Shown: positions 23,794 through 34,719 of the stretch, piece by piece
How positions within the stretch are numbered: position 1 is the stretch's first letter
How the letters are laid out: each line of letters opens with the position of its first letter
Assembly: GCA_030848705.1 (NCBI GenBank)
Contig: CM061243.1
Location: forward strand, 113,112,674-113,176,673
DNA: 64,000 bases
Direction of reading: 5' to 3'
Origin: Heracleum sosnowskyi
Lineage: Eukaryota; Streptophyta; Magnoliopsida; Apiales; Apiaceae
The notes under the pieces: model-generated
Databases searched by the model: none
What the model was told of the DNA's origin: nothing
The model's input: only the letters and a program-made list of their open reading frames with translations
Position numbers and translations under genes: made by a program

Positions 23794-26243
23794 GTTTCCT
23801 TGGGTCCTGTCTTGTTAGCCTTTGCATTCCCTTTTGTACCATTTTTCACTTTGGGCTCAGATTGATTCAAATCAATCTTTACCCTTGGTGTTGATTTCTG
23901 AGGGTTGCTCATATTTTCATTCATAGCATGCATAGTTGGAGGAACAATCATGTTATTCATGTTCCATGGCATTTGTGGCATGTTAAACATATTCATGTAA
24001 GGATTAGGCACAAATGGCATGCTAGCATATGGATTCTGAAATTGTGCATATGGAGCAAACATGTTAGGCATAACAGGCATTTTAGGCATGGAACTGTTCA
24101 TTGCAGGCTTGGGCATTTTCACATTAGCAGATTTCTTAACAGATTTGCAGTTAGTAGATAAATGATTAACACTTCCACAATTGACACATGTCTTTCTAGG
24201 TGCATAATTATCAGGTGTGTAATTGTTGTGTTTGTTAATCCCTACCTTGCCATTTCTGTTATTCTTTTTATTTCCCTTAGCCTCAACCTGAACTTTCTCT
24301 AACTTGTCTTTCAATTGCTTGTTAGACAAGTTACCTACATTAGCTCTCTCAACAGGCTTCTCAACTTTCTTTGATTTACTAGACTCACCTTGAACAAAGT
24401 TCTTGGTGACAGGACCATACTTGTTATTAAGTCTAGTGAGTTCATCCTTTCTTTTCTCTGTCAACGAAACAGCCTGATCGGTTGATGGTTCATCTGTCAA
24501 CGAAACATTGCATTCCGTTGACATATCAACCTTCAACAAATGATCCTTGTTGTTTGTTGACTCGGTTTCTGATTCTAAGGTTTCACCAACATACCCTAGC
24601 TTCTCTTTGTTCCTTTTCCATGATTGCTCACAGAAGGATTCCACGCCTTGAACATTAATTATGTTGGCAGCAACATTCCTGGCATCCTTCCATTTTGCAA
24701 TCACACCTTGTTCTATCTCAAGTTGTGTTTTAAGAATTTCTTCCCTTTGTAACACGTTCTCAAGTTCCTTCTTAGCATCCCTACTAACACATCTCATTTT
24801 CTCAAATTCAATGAGCTGTGCTTCTAACATTGCATTCCTATCACTTAAGAGCAGATTGGTCTCTTTTATTCTTGAATTCTCTTTAGTAAGTGATTTAAGA
24901 GTAACACGCAAATTATATAATACAGTAGACATTTCATTTACTGCACTATCGCATTCCTCTTTAGAAAGCTCGGAAAGATTAGTAATTGTTACCTGGTTGC
25001 TTGAGGAACTTGCTTCCTGCTCATGATTGTCAGCCATAAGAGCCAAGTTGACATACTCAACATCATCATCAGAATCTTCACCATTACCAGCCCAATCATA
25101 CTCCTGAGACATGAAAGCCTTTTCTTTTTGTTTGAGAAGTTCAAAGTATTTCTTTTTATAATCAACAGGCTCAAATTTCCTGTTGCCCTTCTCAACCTTG
25201 GGCTTTCTGCAGTCTCCAGCAAAGTGACCAAGCATTCCACAATTGAAACATTTTGACTTAGACTTTTCAATCCAGTTTGTTTTGCTAGGTTGAAAGTCTC
25301 TTCTTGGTGGCCTTGCTTCTGAGTTTCTTTTGAACTTGAACTTAGAGAATTTTCTAGACAGAAAAGCAATGTGTTCATCAATCTCATCTAAGTCATCCAA
25401 GTTGGCTGGTTCTGATTCTTCTTCTTCTGTCATCTTGTCTTTACCCTTGCTAACATCACTCCTACAACTAGATCGACTAGTTGTGGCCTTTGCAGCTTCT
25501 TTATTGTCATCTTCAAGTTGGTTCACAGATGCAATCAATGCAATAGATCCACCCTTCTTTTGTACCTTTTCAATTTCCTCATCTTGCTCCATTTCCAGCT
25601 CATAAGTCTTCAAGGTTCCATAAAGCCTTTCAAGAGTGTAGTCTTTGTACTCTTGAGTGTTTCTGAGAGAAACAGTCATAGGCTTCCATTCTTTTGGAAG
25701 AGCTCTAAGAAATTTAAGGTTTGAATCCTTGGTTTGATAGATCCTCCCATACAACTTTAATCCATTCAAAAGCTTTTGAAACCTACTAAACGTGTCATTT
25801 AGGGTTTCACCAGCTTTAAAATGAAAATGCTCATATTGTTGTATAAGGAGTTGCATTTTATTTTCCCTGACTTGCTCAGTTCCTTCACAGAGAGTTCTAA
25901 CAGTATCCCATACTTCCTTAGAGGTTGTACAGTTGATAACATTGTCAAACATCTCTTGCTCCAAACCATTAAACAGAATGTTCATGGTCCTTTTGTCTTT
26001 ATGGACTTCTGCAATATCTTCAACAGTCCATTCTGAGACAGTTTTTGGAATCTCTACATCAGGTGCATCATCTGGCAGTCCAACTCTAGAATCAAGCTTC
26101 ATGGGAACGTGTGGACCTTTCTCAATGCAGTCTACATACCTCTCATCCATAGACATGAGATGTAAATGCATCTTTACTTTCCAGTGAAAGTAATTGTCTT
26201 TATCAAGAACTGGTATCTTCACACCTGCATCCTTCTTCACCAT
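23772..26243 (-). CDS. Copia-1 gag, 823 residues
   Basis: Intact capsid/nucleocapsid ORF. The N-terminus (MVKKDAGVKIPVLDKDNYFHW) through about residue 230 is the usual copia gag (UBN2-like) region. A CCHC zinc knuckle, CFNCGMLGHFAGDC, lies at 332-345 and a second CVNCGSVNHLSTNC near the C-terminus. Between them is a long charged, probably coiled-coil stretch that makes this gag long, as in SIRE elements. It overlaps the pol frame at its 3' end. Seven residue differences from Copia-2 gag were noticed. Confidence 0.93.
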   Translation of the reverse strand: MVKKDAGVKIPVLDKDNYFHWKVKMHLHLMSMDERYVDCIEKGPHVPMKLDSRVGLPDDAPDVEIPKTVSEWTVEDIAEVHKDKRTMNILFNGLEQEMFDNVINCTTSKEVWDTVRTLCEGTEQVRENKMQLLIQQYEHFHFKAGETLNDTFSRFQKLLNGLKLYGRIYQTKDSNLKFLRALPKEWKPMTVSLRNTQEYKDYTLERLYGTLKTYELEMEQDEEIEKVQKKGGSIALIASVNQLEDDNKEAAKATTSRSSCRSDVSKGKDKMTEEEESEPANLDDLDEIDEHIAFLSRKFSKFKFKRNSEARPPRRDFQPSKTNWIEKSKSKCFNCGMLGHFAGDCRKPKVEKGNRKFEPVDYKKKYFELLKQKEKAFMSQEYDWAGNGEDSDDDVEYVNLALMADNHEQEASSSSNQVTITNLSELSKEECDSAVNEMSTVLYNLRVTLKSLTKENSRIKETNLLLSDRNAMLEAQLIEFEKMRCVSRDAKKELENVLQREEILKTQLEIEQGVIAKWKDARNVAANIINVQGVESFCEQSWKRNKEKLGYVGETLESETESTNNKDHLLKVDMSTECNVSLTDEPSTDQAVSLTEKRKDELTRLNNKYGPVTKNFVQGESSKSKKVEKPVERANVGNLSNKQLKDKLEKVQVEAKGNKKNNRNGKVGINKHNNYTPDNYAPRKTCVNCGSVNHLSTNCKSVKKSANVKMPKPAMNSSMPKMPVMPNMFAPYAQFQNPYASMPFVPNPYMNMFNMPQMPWNMNNMIVPPTMHAMNENMSNPQKSTPRVKIDLNQSEPKVKNGTKGNAKANKTGPKETWVPKST

Positions 26244-26293
26244 GGTTTCTGTTTTTGGTCTTGATCTTTAAACTTCTTGTATGTTAGAAGCTC

Positions 26294-26305
26294 GCTTTGA
26301 TACCA
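26294..26305 (-). other. Copia-1 primer-binding site, one mismatch
   Basis: Sense TGGTATCAAAGC, two bases from the 5' LTR. Copia-2 and both chromovirus copies have TGGTATCAGAGC, the complement of the 3' end of plant initiator tRNA-Met. The G to A change would weaken priming. Confidence 0.85.
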
Positions 26306-26307
26306 AT

Positions 26308-27332
26308 TGTTATTCCCAAATGACCTAACAGAATTGTAGAAGGGGGGGGGGGGGTTGAATACAATTCTTGATATTTTCTTGAAACTAAACACTTTATAAA
26401 ATCAAACTGAACTGAATAAATAAAAACACAAGATATAAATAATTCAGTTGGATTGTTTGATGATCCAACTGAAGTGTTTTTATTGCGGAAATAATCTGTG
26501 ATACAAAAGTACACAGCTGCTCAGTTACAAGGTTGTAGAGAAGAATTGCTCTCAAAAATAGCTAATACAATCTATTTGTTTTTCTTCTCTTCTTTCTAAA
26601 GTAACTGCTACACTTGGTTATATAATCCCAAGTTTACAATTCTACGTTTGGTTAAACTAAAGAATAATAGTAGTAACCATTAGTAGCTTGCTTTTCATTC
26701 CTTTTGTCCAATGGTCCTTGGAGATCTTTGCTTCTGTCTTCATGCTCATTATAATCATTTCCAAGAGCCTTATTGGAAATTGGAATGTTTCCTTATTTCC
26801 AGTAACCACTTTGATGGCTTCCAATGCAAAGTACACTTCCATATCTCCTTTTAGATCTGTTCAGTAAACTGTCACTATCACTTTGTCAACTGTTCAAAAA
26901 GCAACATTGATTCGTTGATAGCAAGGAGATGTGTTTCGTTGATAGCTTCATTCTTCATTTCGTTGATGGTGTTTCCCTCGTTTCGTTGATGGGTAAACTC
27001 CATACCGTTGACAGAGTAATCTTCATACCGTTGACATGTCTTCACTTAGTCAAAATTACAAGGCATAACCTATTTACAATTAACCAACCTATTTTGACTA
27101 TCTAGTACTTAGTCAACATGACTTATAAAACCTATCTAAAACATATAACAGAATGCCTATCATACTGTGAAGTATTGTACAATGCAATTGCTACAACACT
27201 CATTTCGTTGATGAGCTTCCTGTCAACGGAATGCTGCAAAGCATGCCATTTCGTTGACAGTTACAAAAATGACTTTACACAAATTCTACTAAGTGTTTTA
27301 TGTTTATCATCAAGAACAACATATTCCTAACA
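26308..27332 (-). repeat. Copia-1 5' LTR
   Basis: 1025 bp, TG..CA. It carries 13 G on the plus strand where the partner LTR has 12, and differs from it at about three other sites noticed (near 26461, 27124 and 27326). Confidence 0.92.
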
Positions 27333-27337
27333 GTATC
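27333..27337. repeat. Copia-1 target duplication GTATC, right
   Basis: Matches 14196-14200 exactly. Confidence 0.95.
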
Positions 27338-28449
27338 CCTTAAATCAATTTGGTCATGCCAACCATATACTTAACACTTACAACAATGTTTTTCATCTCA
27401 AAAAGCTGAAAAATCTGTTGCGCATACTTTACTAAAACATTTTTCAAAAATCCAAAAGTAGTCAAACAAATACCAAAATGGACAGACTACTTCCTGATTA
27501 CTAACTCAACTTAGCATAAAAGTTTCAACTTCAGAACACTTTATTTAGTTTAAAAACTAACTGTATAAAGTAGGTACTAAAGCACAGAAAATCCCTGCTG
27601 CGCAACTTTTAGTAAAATAATCATAACTTTTTATTCGTAAATCCTATCGATACAAGGTTAGCGCGTGCACAAACTAGATTCAATTTAGAACAGTGACATC
27701 TTAGGCTCTCTGTCTAAAACAGGCAGCAACAATTCGAAAACAATCAAAACAGAACAGGGCAGACAGTTTTCTGAAAAAATTCAGCATGGCATATGTCTAT
27801 CCAAAACCATTCCACCATTATAACCTCTACCACAACTAATCATCCAATATCACAACTAATACTCATGTTCTCAAGAAATTACTAAAATTATACATGCATT
27901 TATCAAATACCAATGCTAATAAACTATCAATCCAAATACTTGAAACTTCACTAAAATTCCCAAATCAAAACCTTTAGCATCAAAATTTCGGACTTAACTA
28001 AACTTAACACAATTAATCAACATGCAATCACTATCACTTGAAATTATCAACCAATCACCATCATAAACAAATTCCCAAACCGAATTTATAAAAGGGAAAA
28101 ATCGAAATATATACATGCAATTCGATTTCTTTACATGCAACCAAAATCTTAACTAAACATAGCTATTAATACATGATTTGGACTCAATAACATCATCATC
28201 GTCCCTGTCGGCTCGCCGGAGTTCATTGCCGACGGCGGCATGGTTCGGAGGTGCCCGGAAAATCGGGTTTCCTTCAACAAACCTCACCAATAATAATCTA
28301 AACAATCTCCTTATCACAGAATCATCACAAAACAAAGGTTCGGGATTGAATCAAATCAAAATCGCCAAAAGCCCTTTGCATGCAAACTGATACACGCACA
28401 TATACACACGGCCAAACACTCACACACATACACGATTATACATATATGA

Positions 28450-28560
28450 GAGATTGAGTGAGAATGAGAGAGAGAGATTTTTACAGAGAAGAGAAATCGA
28501 GAGAGAGAGAGATAGCCGAGAGAGAGAGAGACTCGAGAGAAAGAGAGAAGAGAGAGTGAT
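28450..28560. repeat. (GA)n / sense (CT)n block in LTR1
   Basis: GAGAGA-rich on the plus strand, CT-rich in the element sense, just downstream of the LTR TATA box. It would form the start of the RNA leader. Equivalents lie at about 50910-51000 and 60250-60370; LTR2 lacks one unit of about 19 bases. Confidence 0.85.
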
Positions 28561-28601
28561 GAACGGTGAAAGAAGAAAAGGGGAAAAACTGATTGCTGGG
28601 G

Positions 28602-28608
28602 TTTTATA
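28602..28608 (-). promoter_or_regulatory. LTR1 TATA box
   Basis: Sense TATAAAA followed by CCCCAGCAATCAG and, about 45 bases on, a CT-rich tract, a common arrangement in plant promoters. Conserved in LTR2 (51046-51052) and LTR3 (60414-60420). Confidence 0.65.
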
Positions 28609-29194
28609 AGCCCAGGGGTATTTTACTAACTTGCTAATTAAAAATTCTGATTTCTAATAAACAAAACCAACATAATACCCTTTCTAAAATTCGAAATAAA
28701 ATGAAGATAATATCTAAAAATCACAATTTTATTTTTAAAACTAAGAATACGAATTTACAAGCTCCCCCATATTTTTAAAATATTTTTATGATCAAAATTG
28801 AATTAAATATGAATTTTCAAAGTTTTGATCACATAAATGATATTTAACTCATAAAATCGTTTTTAAATCCTTAAAGCCAAAAGTAAATTCCTCCACTAAT
28901 TTTAGAAAATACTAGAATATAAACTAAAGGTTGTGAAAAAGATTTCACAATAAAAGGAGTCTCCGATGATTTTATAAAATTCCCGGAAGGTCAAAAAGAA
29001 CTAATTTTTAATAAGAAATTCATTTAAAATGCACTTAAAAGCATACACAAGTATTTTAATCCATACCATTCACCAAGTAAACATCTAATTATCACATTTT
29101 CAAATATCCACCTTTCACACAATACTCACATATCATAGAACTCAAATATTATTAAATATTAATATTGTACAAGCGTTTTTCTGAGTCGTTATAA

Positions 29195-29213
29195 CCTTCC
29201 CCCCTTAAAAAAG
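29195..29213 (-). other. Chromovirus polypurine tract, internal 1
   Basis: Sense AAGGGGGGAAGG immediately before the LTR start TTATAACGAC. The same tract borders LTR2 at 51639. Confidence 0.8.
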
Positions 29214-29235
29214 ATTCTGTCCTCAGAATCTAACC

Positions 29236-32200
29236 TTATGAAAATAGGTGCGGATACTTTTCAAGCATCTCGCTCTCAAGTTCCCAAGTTGATTCTTCAA
29301 CTTTAGGATTCCTCCACAAAACCTTAACTAGCTTAACAATCTTATACCTTAATTTCCTATCCATATGATCCTGAATTTCTACAGGTTGTTCTACATAAGA
29401 CAAATCAGGTTGAATCTCAAAAGGTTCATATTCGATCACGTGATTTGCATCAGAATTAAATCTCTTAAGCATCGAAACATGAAAAACGTTATGAATGTGC
29501 TCCATGTGTGGTGGTAACGCTAACTCATATGCAACCTTTCCAATGCGTCTCAGTATCTCAAACGGTCCTACGTATCTCGGGCTAAGTTTCCCTTTCTTGC
29601 CAAATCTCGTAACTCCTTTCCATGGCGACACCTTTAGCAACACTTGATCTCCTTCTTCAAAACTTAGATCCTTCCTGTCTTGGTCAGCGTACTTCCGTTG
29701 TCTGTCTTGTGCCGTAACTAGCCTTTTCCGAATGATCTCAATCTTTTCCTTCGTTTGTTGTACTAGCTCGGGTCCTAAAACTTTTCGTTCTCCAACTTCT
29801 TCCCAATATACAGGCGATCTACATTTCCTTCCATACAAAGCTTCATACGGTGGCATTCCAATACTCGCGTGATAGCTGTTGTACGAAAACTCTACCAATG
29901 GTAAATGCTCATCCCAACTTCCTTTAAAATCCAGCGCACAAGCTCTAAGCATGTCTTCAATGGTTTGAATTGTTCGTTCACTCTGGCCATCAGTTTGTGG
30001 ATGATAAGCGGTACTCATCTTAAGCTTGGTACCCAGACATTCTTGAAATTGTCTCAAAAATCGGGAGTTAAACCTTGGATCACGATCCGACACAATGGTT
30101 ACTGGAACTCCGTGGCGTGTCACAACTTCTTTCAGGTATAGCTGTACTAATCTATCCAGTGAAAATCTTTCATTGATTGGGAGAAAATGTGCAGACTTGG
30201 TCAGACAGTCTACAATTACCCATATGGCATCATGATTAGCTTTTGTCCTCGGTAGTCCAACACTAAAGTCCATGGCAAGATGTTCCCACTTCCATTCAGG
30301 AATATCCAATGGCTGCAATAGTCCGCTCGGCTTTTGATGTTCGGCTTTGACTCGCTGACAAGTATAACACTTACTTATCCATTCGGCAATTTCTCTTTTC
30401 ATATCCGGCCACCAGAAATGTTCCTTCAAATCTCGATACATTTTCGTGCTACCAGGGTGAATTGAGTACTGTGAACTATGGGCTTCCCGCAAGATTTCAT
30501 TCTTCAATTCTGTCACATTTGGAATCCATATCCTCGTAGAAAATCTCAAAATTCCTTTGTCATCCCTTTGGGTGCAAATCTCTTCACCAGTCAATGTGTT
30601 CATCTCTTGGTTCATAACCTCCTCTTGACATCTTCGTATCTTTTCCAACAATTCCGGTTGAAACGTCATAGCATTGAGAACTTCGTTGGTAACTTCCGAA
30701 TCATAGACTTCTAGTTTCAACTTCTCAAAGTCTTGAAGCAATTCCTTAGGTATTGTGAACAAATTCAATCTCTCCTTTCGACTTAACGCATCCGCCACAA
30801 CATTCGCTTTTCCCGGGTGATAGTTAATACTACAATCATAATCCTTAATTAGCTCCAACCATCTCCGTTGCCTCATGTTTAATTCCTTCTGAGTGAATAT
30901 ATACTTTAAGCTCTTATGATCCGTGTAGATTTCACACTTCTCTCCGTAGAGGTAATGTCTCCAAATTTTCAGTGCGAACACAATAGCTGCTAATTCCAAA
31001 TCGTGAGTTGGGTACTTTTGTTCGTGCGGTTTGAGTTGTCGTGAAGCATACGCGATCACTTTTCCATGTTGCATTAAAACACATCCTAATCCTTTGTGTG
31101 AAGCATCACTGTAGATAACAAAATTTCCTTGATCATCTGGTAAGACTAACACTGGTGCTGTCACTAATCTACCTTTCAGCTCTTGGAAACTTTCTTCACA
31201 TTTCTCAGTCCAAACAAACTTCTCATTCTTCCGAGTCAGTGCAGTTAACGGTGTAGCTATCTTTGAAAAATCTTGAACAAACCTCCGGTAATATCCAGCT
31301 AATCCGAGAAAACTTCTCACTTCAGTAGGGGTCTTTGGTCTTTCCCAATTAACCACAGCTTCAATCTTGGCAGGGTCTACTCTCACTCCTTCTCGACTAA
31401 TAACGTGACCAAGAAACTGTACTTCCTCCAACCAGAATTCACACTTCGAAAACTTTGCATATAACTTTTCCTTCCTTAAGACTTCCAATGCAATCCTTAG
31501 ATGTTCCGCATGATCTTCCGAAGACTTTGAATATATCAGGATGTCATCAATAAATACAATCACAAACTTATCCAAATACGTTCGGAACACTCGGTTCATC
31601 AAATCCATAAACACAGCCGGGGCATTAGTTAATCCAAATGGCATCACTAAAAATTCGTAATGTCCATATCTCGTGCGAAAAGCAGTCTTCGAAACGTCTT
31701 CAGGTTTGATCTTCAGTTGATGGTATCCAGATCTTAAATCAATCTTTGAAAAATATGCTGCTCCTTTGAGTTGGTCAAATAAATCATCGATTCGCGGTAA
31801 CGGGTACTTATTCTTTATAGTCAACTGGTTGAGTTCTCGATAATCTATACACAATCTCATACTTCCGTCTTTCTTCTTGACAAATAGTACTGGCGCTCCC
31901 CACGGCGATATACTAGGCCTTATCACTCCTTTATCCAAAAGATCTTGTAGCTGCGTAGCCAATTCCTTCATTTCTGCCGGTGCCATTCTGTAAGGTGCCT
32001 TTGATACTGGTTCCGTTCCAGGTGCCAAATCAATCGTAAATTCTACTTCTCGATCTGGAGGTAATCCGGGTAGTTCGTCAGGAAAAACTTCAGGGAACTC
32101 ATTTATAACTGGTATCTCCTCCATTTTCAACACTTGTTTCTCCACATCCACTACATGAGCCAAATAAGCCTCACAACCTTGTCGAAGTAGTCGTGTCGTT

Positions 32201-33774
32201 TGCATAAACGTTAGGAACTTCCTAGTTTGTCTTTGACCTTGAAATACCACTTCTTGATCTTCGTCCACACGCAATCTTACTTGCTTTTTCCTACATTCAA
32301 TCTGCGCATCGCAATCTACTAACCAATCCATTCCTAGGATAACATCGAATTCTCCCATTTTGAACGGTATCAAATCCGCATGAAAAAGATATCCACCGAT
32401 CTCGATTTTACAATTAGGACACACTTGGTCTACGGGAACTCTATCTTGGTTAGCCACTTCTATTACTAACGTCCTTTCCAATGGTTTTACCTCACATTGC
32501 AATTTATCAAGGAATCTTTCAGATATAAAAGATCTAGTCGCTCCAGAATCAATTAACACTTTAGCTTTAACAGAATTCACAGGAAGCGTACCTGCTACTA
32601 CGTCTCTGTCCTGAACTGCTTCATTGATTGACATATTAAAAGTTCTTGCTCGAGGTTGAGATGACTGTGACCGTGTTGGTGGTGCAGTGAGCCTAAGTAC
32701 ATTAGCAGATTGGACCGGTTCCTTACATTCCCGCGCAAAATGTCCCGCTTTTCCACACTTGAAACATGTTAGTCCTCCTGGTTTTGAACTTGGACATCCA
32801 TCAGCATAGTGTCCCTTCTTGTTGCATCTAAAACATGTGATGTTCAACTTGTTACAGATTCCCGAATGTCTTTTACCACACGTCTTGCACTCTGGTATAG
32901 ATGGCTTTCCCGTGATAGTTGGCGGCTTTCCTCCTTGAGGTTTCTTGTCTGAACTCCCAAATCCACTCCTCTGTTTCTGAAAATTCCTATCTCCTCCTGG
33001 TTGATTTCCAAACCTTTTCCTATTCTGAGAACTTCCTTGTCCTTCATCACCTTGGCTTCTTTCAGATCCTCCAAACTTTCGTTTCTTTCCAAATTTCTCC
33101 TTTTGAACTAATTCGCTTTCGCCCTCAATGATCATCGCTTTCTGTACTACCGCAGTATAATTTCTCAACTCAAAAGCTGCAACTCTACTCCTTAACCATG
33201 GCTTTAATCCGTGCTGAAACTTTCTAGCCTTACTGACATCATCTCCTACGTACCTAGGTGCAAATCTTGCCAATTCCGTAAATTTGGCTTCGTAATCTGC
33301 CACACTCATCCCTTCTTGCTTTAATTCTAAGAATTGAACTTCCAACTGATCTTGTAGGTACCTTGGTAAATACTTTTCCTGAAATAGTTCCATAAATCTT
33401 TGCCAAGTAATTTCTCCTTCTCCTAACTTCACAGATTCCCACCAAAAATTAGCTTCTGCCTTCAAGTAGTAACTAGCAAATTCAGTTTTCTGATCCTCCC
33501 CAACCTTAACTAACGTAAAAGCTTTCTCAATGTCGATTAACCATGATTTCGCCTCAACAGGGTTTAGAGTACCTTTGAATTCAGGTGGGTGGACAGCTTG
33601 AAATGATTTAAAGGTTGTCAAAGGTTGAACATTTCGTTGTTGTTGTTGAGTCAAGGCAGCAGTTTGTTGTTGGAGTAATTGAAGTATCTGAGTTATAGTT
33701 GGGTCTACCGGGTTCTGAGCCTCGGTATCGGTTGTCTGTTGAGTAGAAGTAGTAGTCTTTTTCTTTGGTGGCAT
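29236..33774 (-). CDS. Chromovirus gag-pol, intact, 1512 residues
   Basis: Single ORF; I start at MPPKKK (33774), although the frame is open 58 codons further upstream, because internal 2 has the same MPPKKK start and the upstream part is AT-rich leader. Order: gag (about 1-300), zinc knuckles CFRCNKKGHYADGC (314-327) and CFKCGKAGHFAREC (337-350), protease DSGAT (409-413), RT with FIDD (741-744), RNase H (YSDASHKGLG), integrase with H2C2 finger and SDRDPRFNSRF and DGQSER, and a C-terminal chromodomain (WRNPKVEESTWE). No stop or frameshift was found, although the element has lost a continuous LTR and leader to copia insertions. Confidence 0.95.
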   Translation of the reverse strand: MPPKKKTTTSTQQTTDTEAQNPVDPTITQILQLLQQQTAALTQQQQRNVQPLTTFKSFQAVHPPEFKGTLNPVEAKSWLIDIEKAFTLVKVGEDQKTEFASYYLKAEANFWWESVKLGEGEITWQRFMELFQEKYLPRYLQDQLEVQFLELKQEGMSVADYEAKFTELARFAPRYVGDDVSKARKFQHGLKPWLRSRVAAFELRNYTAVVQKAMIIEGESELVQKEKFGKKRKFGGSERSQGDEGQGSSQNRKRFGNQPGGDRNFQKQRSGFGSSDKKPQGGKPPTITGKPSIPECKTCGKRHSGICNKLNITCFRCNKKGHYADGCPSSKPGGLTCFKCGKAGHFARECKEPVQSANVLRLTAPPTRSQSSQPRARTFNMSINEAVQDRDVVAGTLPVNSVKAKVLIDSGATRSFISERFLDKLQCEVKPLERTLVIEVANQDRVPVDQVCPNCKIEIGGYLFHADLIPFKMGEFDVILGMDWLVDCDAQIECRKKQVRLRVDEDQEVVFQGQRQTRKFLTFMQTTRLLRQGCEAYLAHVVDVEKQVLKMEEIPVINEFPEVFPDELPGLPPDREVEFTIDLAPGTEPVSKAPYRMAPAEMKELATQLQDLLDKGVIRPSISPWGAPVLFVKKKDGSMRLCIDYRELNQLTIKNKYPLPRIDDLFDQLKGAAYFSKIDLRSGYHQLKIKPEDVSKTAFRTRYGHYEFLVMPFGLTNAPAVFMDLMNRVFRTYLDKFVIVFIDDILIYSKSSEDHAEHLRIALEVLRKEKLYAKFSKCEFWLEEVQFLGHVISREGVRVDPAKIEAVVNWERPKTPTEVRSFLGLAGYYRRFVQDFSKIATPLTALTRKNEKFVWTEKCEESFQELKGRLVTAPVLVLPDDQGNFVIYSDASHKGLGCVLMQHGKVIAYASRQLKPHEQKYPTHDLELAAIVFALKIWRHYLYGEKCEIYTDHKSLKYIFTQKELNMRQRRWLELIKDYDCSINYHPGKANVVADALSRKERLNLFTIPKELLQDFEKLKLEVYDSEVTNEVLNAMTFQPELLEKIRRCQEEVMNQEMNTLTGEEICTQRDDKGILRFSTRIWIPNVTELKNEILREAHSSQYSIHPGSTKMYRDLKEHFWWPDMKREIAEWISKCYTCQRVKAEHQKPSGLLQPLDIPEWKWEHLAMDFSVGLPRTKANHDAIWVIVDCLTKSAHFLPINERFSLDRLVQLYLKEVVTRHGVPVTIVSDRDPRFNSRFLRQFQECLGTKLKMSTAYHPQTDGQSERTIQTIEDMLRACALDFKGSWDEHLPLVEFSYNSYHASIGMPPYEALYGRKCRSPVYWEEVGERKVLGPELVQQTKEKIEIIRKRLVTAQDRQRKYADQDRKDLSFEEGDQVLLKVSPWKGVTRFGKKGKLSPRYVGPFEILRRIGKVAYELALPPHMEHIHNVFHVSMLKRFNSDANHVIEYEPFEIQPDLSYVEQPVEIQDHMDRKLRYKIVKLVKVLWRNPKVEESTWELESEMLEKYPHLFS

Positions 33775-34236
33775 TTTTCTGATAAGAGATAAGCAATTTA
33801 TGAAACAATATGCATATATATACCGCAATGTAAACTCTTTTTGAAAACATTTATAAAACTGTATGCAACATAAAGAAAATTTTAAAACTTTTAGCCTTAT
33901 TGTTAGATAACTTGCTTGTCTCCGTAACAGGGTAAACAGGGTAAACATATGTATTATAGGACCAGGTTAACGATAAATGGTATAACAGTTTAAAGCAAGG
34001 TATAAGAAAAGAACGTGCATAATGTAAAGATATGAGTCAGGTACAATAGATGACAGGGTACATGATCACCCCATAAAGTCAAAGCAAAGCCAATGCCAAA
34101 GCGGATAATATAATACTGTCTACTAGTACTAGGAAAACGGGAAAACATCCTAACAACTAGTAGTCAAGCGTGCAAATGATCAACACTAAAACCAATGGGC
34201 TCTAACAGATGTCCCACTCTCAGAATCCAACCATAG
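33775..34236 (-). other. Chromovirus leader between upstream ORF and gag (internal 1)
   Basis: Non-coding, AT-rich, nearly identical to 56222-56683. Nothing else recognised. Confidence 0.6.
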
Positions 34237-34719
34237 CTAGTCTCGTCCGCCACGAACAGCTCTCGGCTCACACAGCATCCAGCTAACAATCCTAGTCACT
34301 CTCCTGGCCTCCTCTAAAGCATCAACAGTGACTGGTTCCTCAGCTAGGCGCTTTCGCGCTGACTCCTCTACAGTACGAATCCTATCCTGCCACTCCGCCT
34401 CAGTAATAGCAACACGACGGTCCGCCTCATCAGACATCTGGTCTACAAGGGCCTGAAGCTCGGCATTCTGTCCGGAAAGGGTCTCTAGGTCTCTAGCAAG
34501 GTCTACATGAGCATGAAGAAAGATAGGTGCAGGATCTCCCAAAATTGAAATACGAGAATCAACAGATGCGGCTCTCCAAGGGATAGTAGTCTGAACAGGT
34601 ACAGGTGCAAATGGTAGCTCAACGGGCTGAACACTAGGACTACCTATCTCCACTAGATCCTCCTCATGATCAGACAAAGTATGCATAGGGTCAGATGATG
34701 TGATAGATGGGTGAGGGGG
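34237..34719 (-). pseudogene. Chromovirus upstream ORF, internal 1 copy, split by Copia-2
   Basis: Same protein as the intact 173-residue ORF at 56684-57205, but Copia-2 inserted after the first few codons. Codons 3' of the break are here; the start codons are at 47839-47877. The rest of the frame is open, with one noticed change (EEDL versus EEDP). Confidence 0.8.
34715..34719. repeat. Copia-2 target duplication GGGGG, left
   Basis: GTGA-GGGGG precedes TGTTAGGAAT; GGGGG recurs at 47834-47838. The uninterrupted copy at 57157-57172 reads GTGAGGGGGTGTGTCT, confirming the site. Confidence 0.93.

Larger units (their letters stand above)
14201..27332 (-). mobile_element. Copia-1: SIRE-like Ty1/copia retrotransposon, 13.1 kb
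   Basis: Bounded by TG..CA LTRs of 1024 and 1025 bp and a GTATC duplication. Sense order on the minus strand: LTR, primer-binding site, gag, pol, extra ORF, polypurine tract, LTR. The long gag and the large extra ORF after pol are features of the SIRE (Maximus) branch. About three substitutions and one G-run length difference were noticed between the LTRs, so it is young. Pol carries a frameshift. It is nearly identical to Copia-2 (34720-47833) in opposite orientation. Confidence 0.93.
27338..29194 (-). repeat. Chromovirus LTR1, inner part
   Basis: Continues LTR1 after Copia-1 and ends at GTCGTTATAA, followed by the chromovirus polypurine tract. It differs from LTR2 and LTR3 at ten or more sites where those two agree, for example near 27369, 27488 and 28274. 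It contains the TATA box at 28602 and a (GA)n block at about 28450-28560. Confidence 0.9.

Noticed and set aside
28153..28390. 60- and 70-residue ORFs repeated in all three chromovirus LTRs
   Set aside because: Opposite strands of one GC-richer patch; no start context or motif. Sense transcripts do cross the minus-strand one, so a small peptide cannot be excluded.
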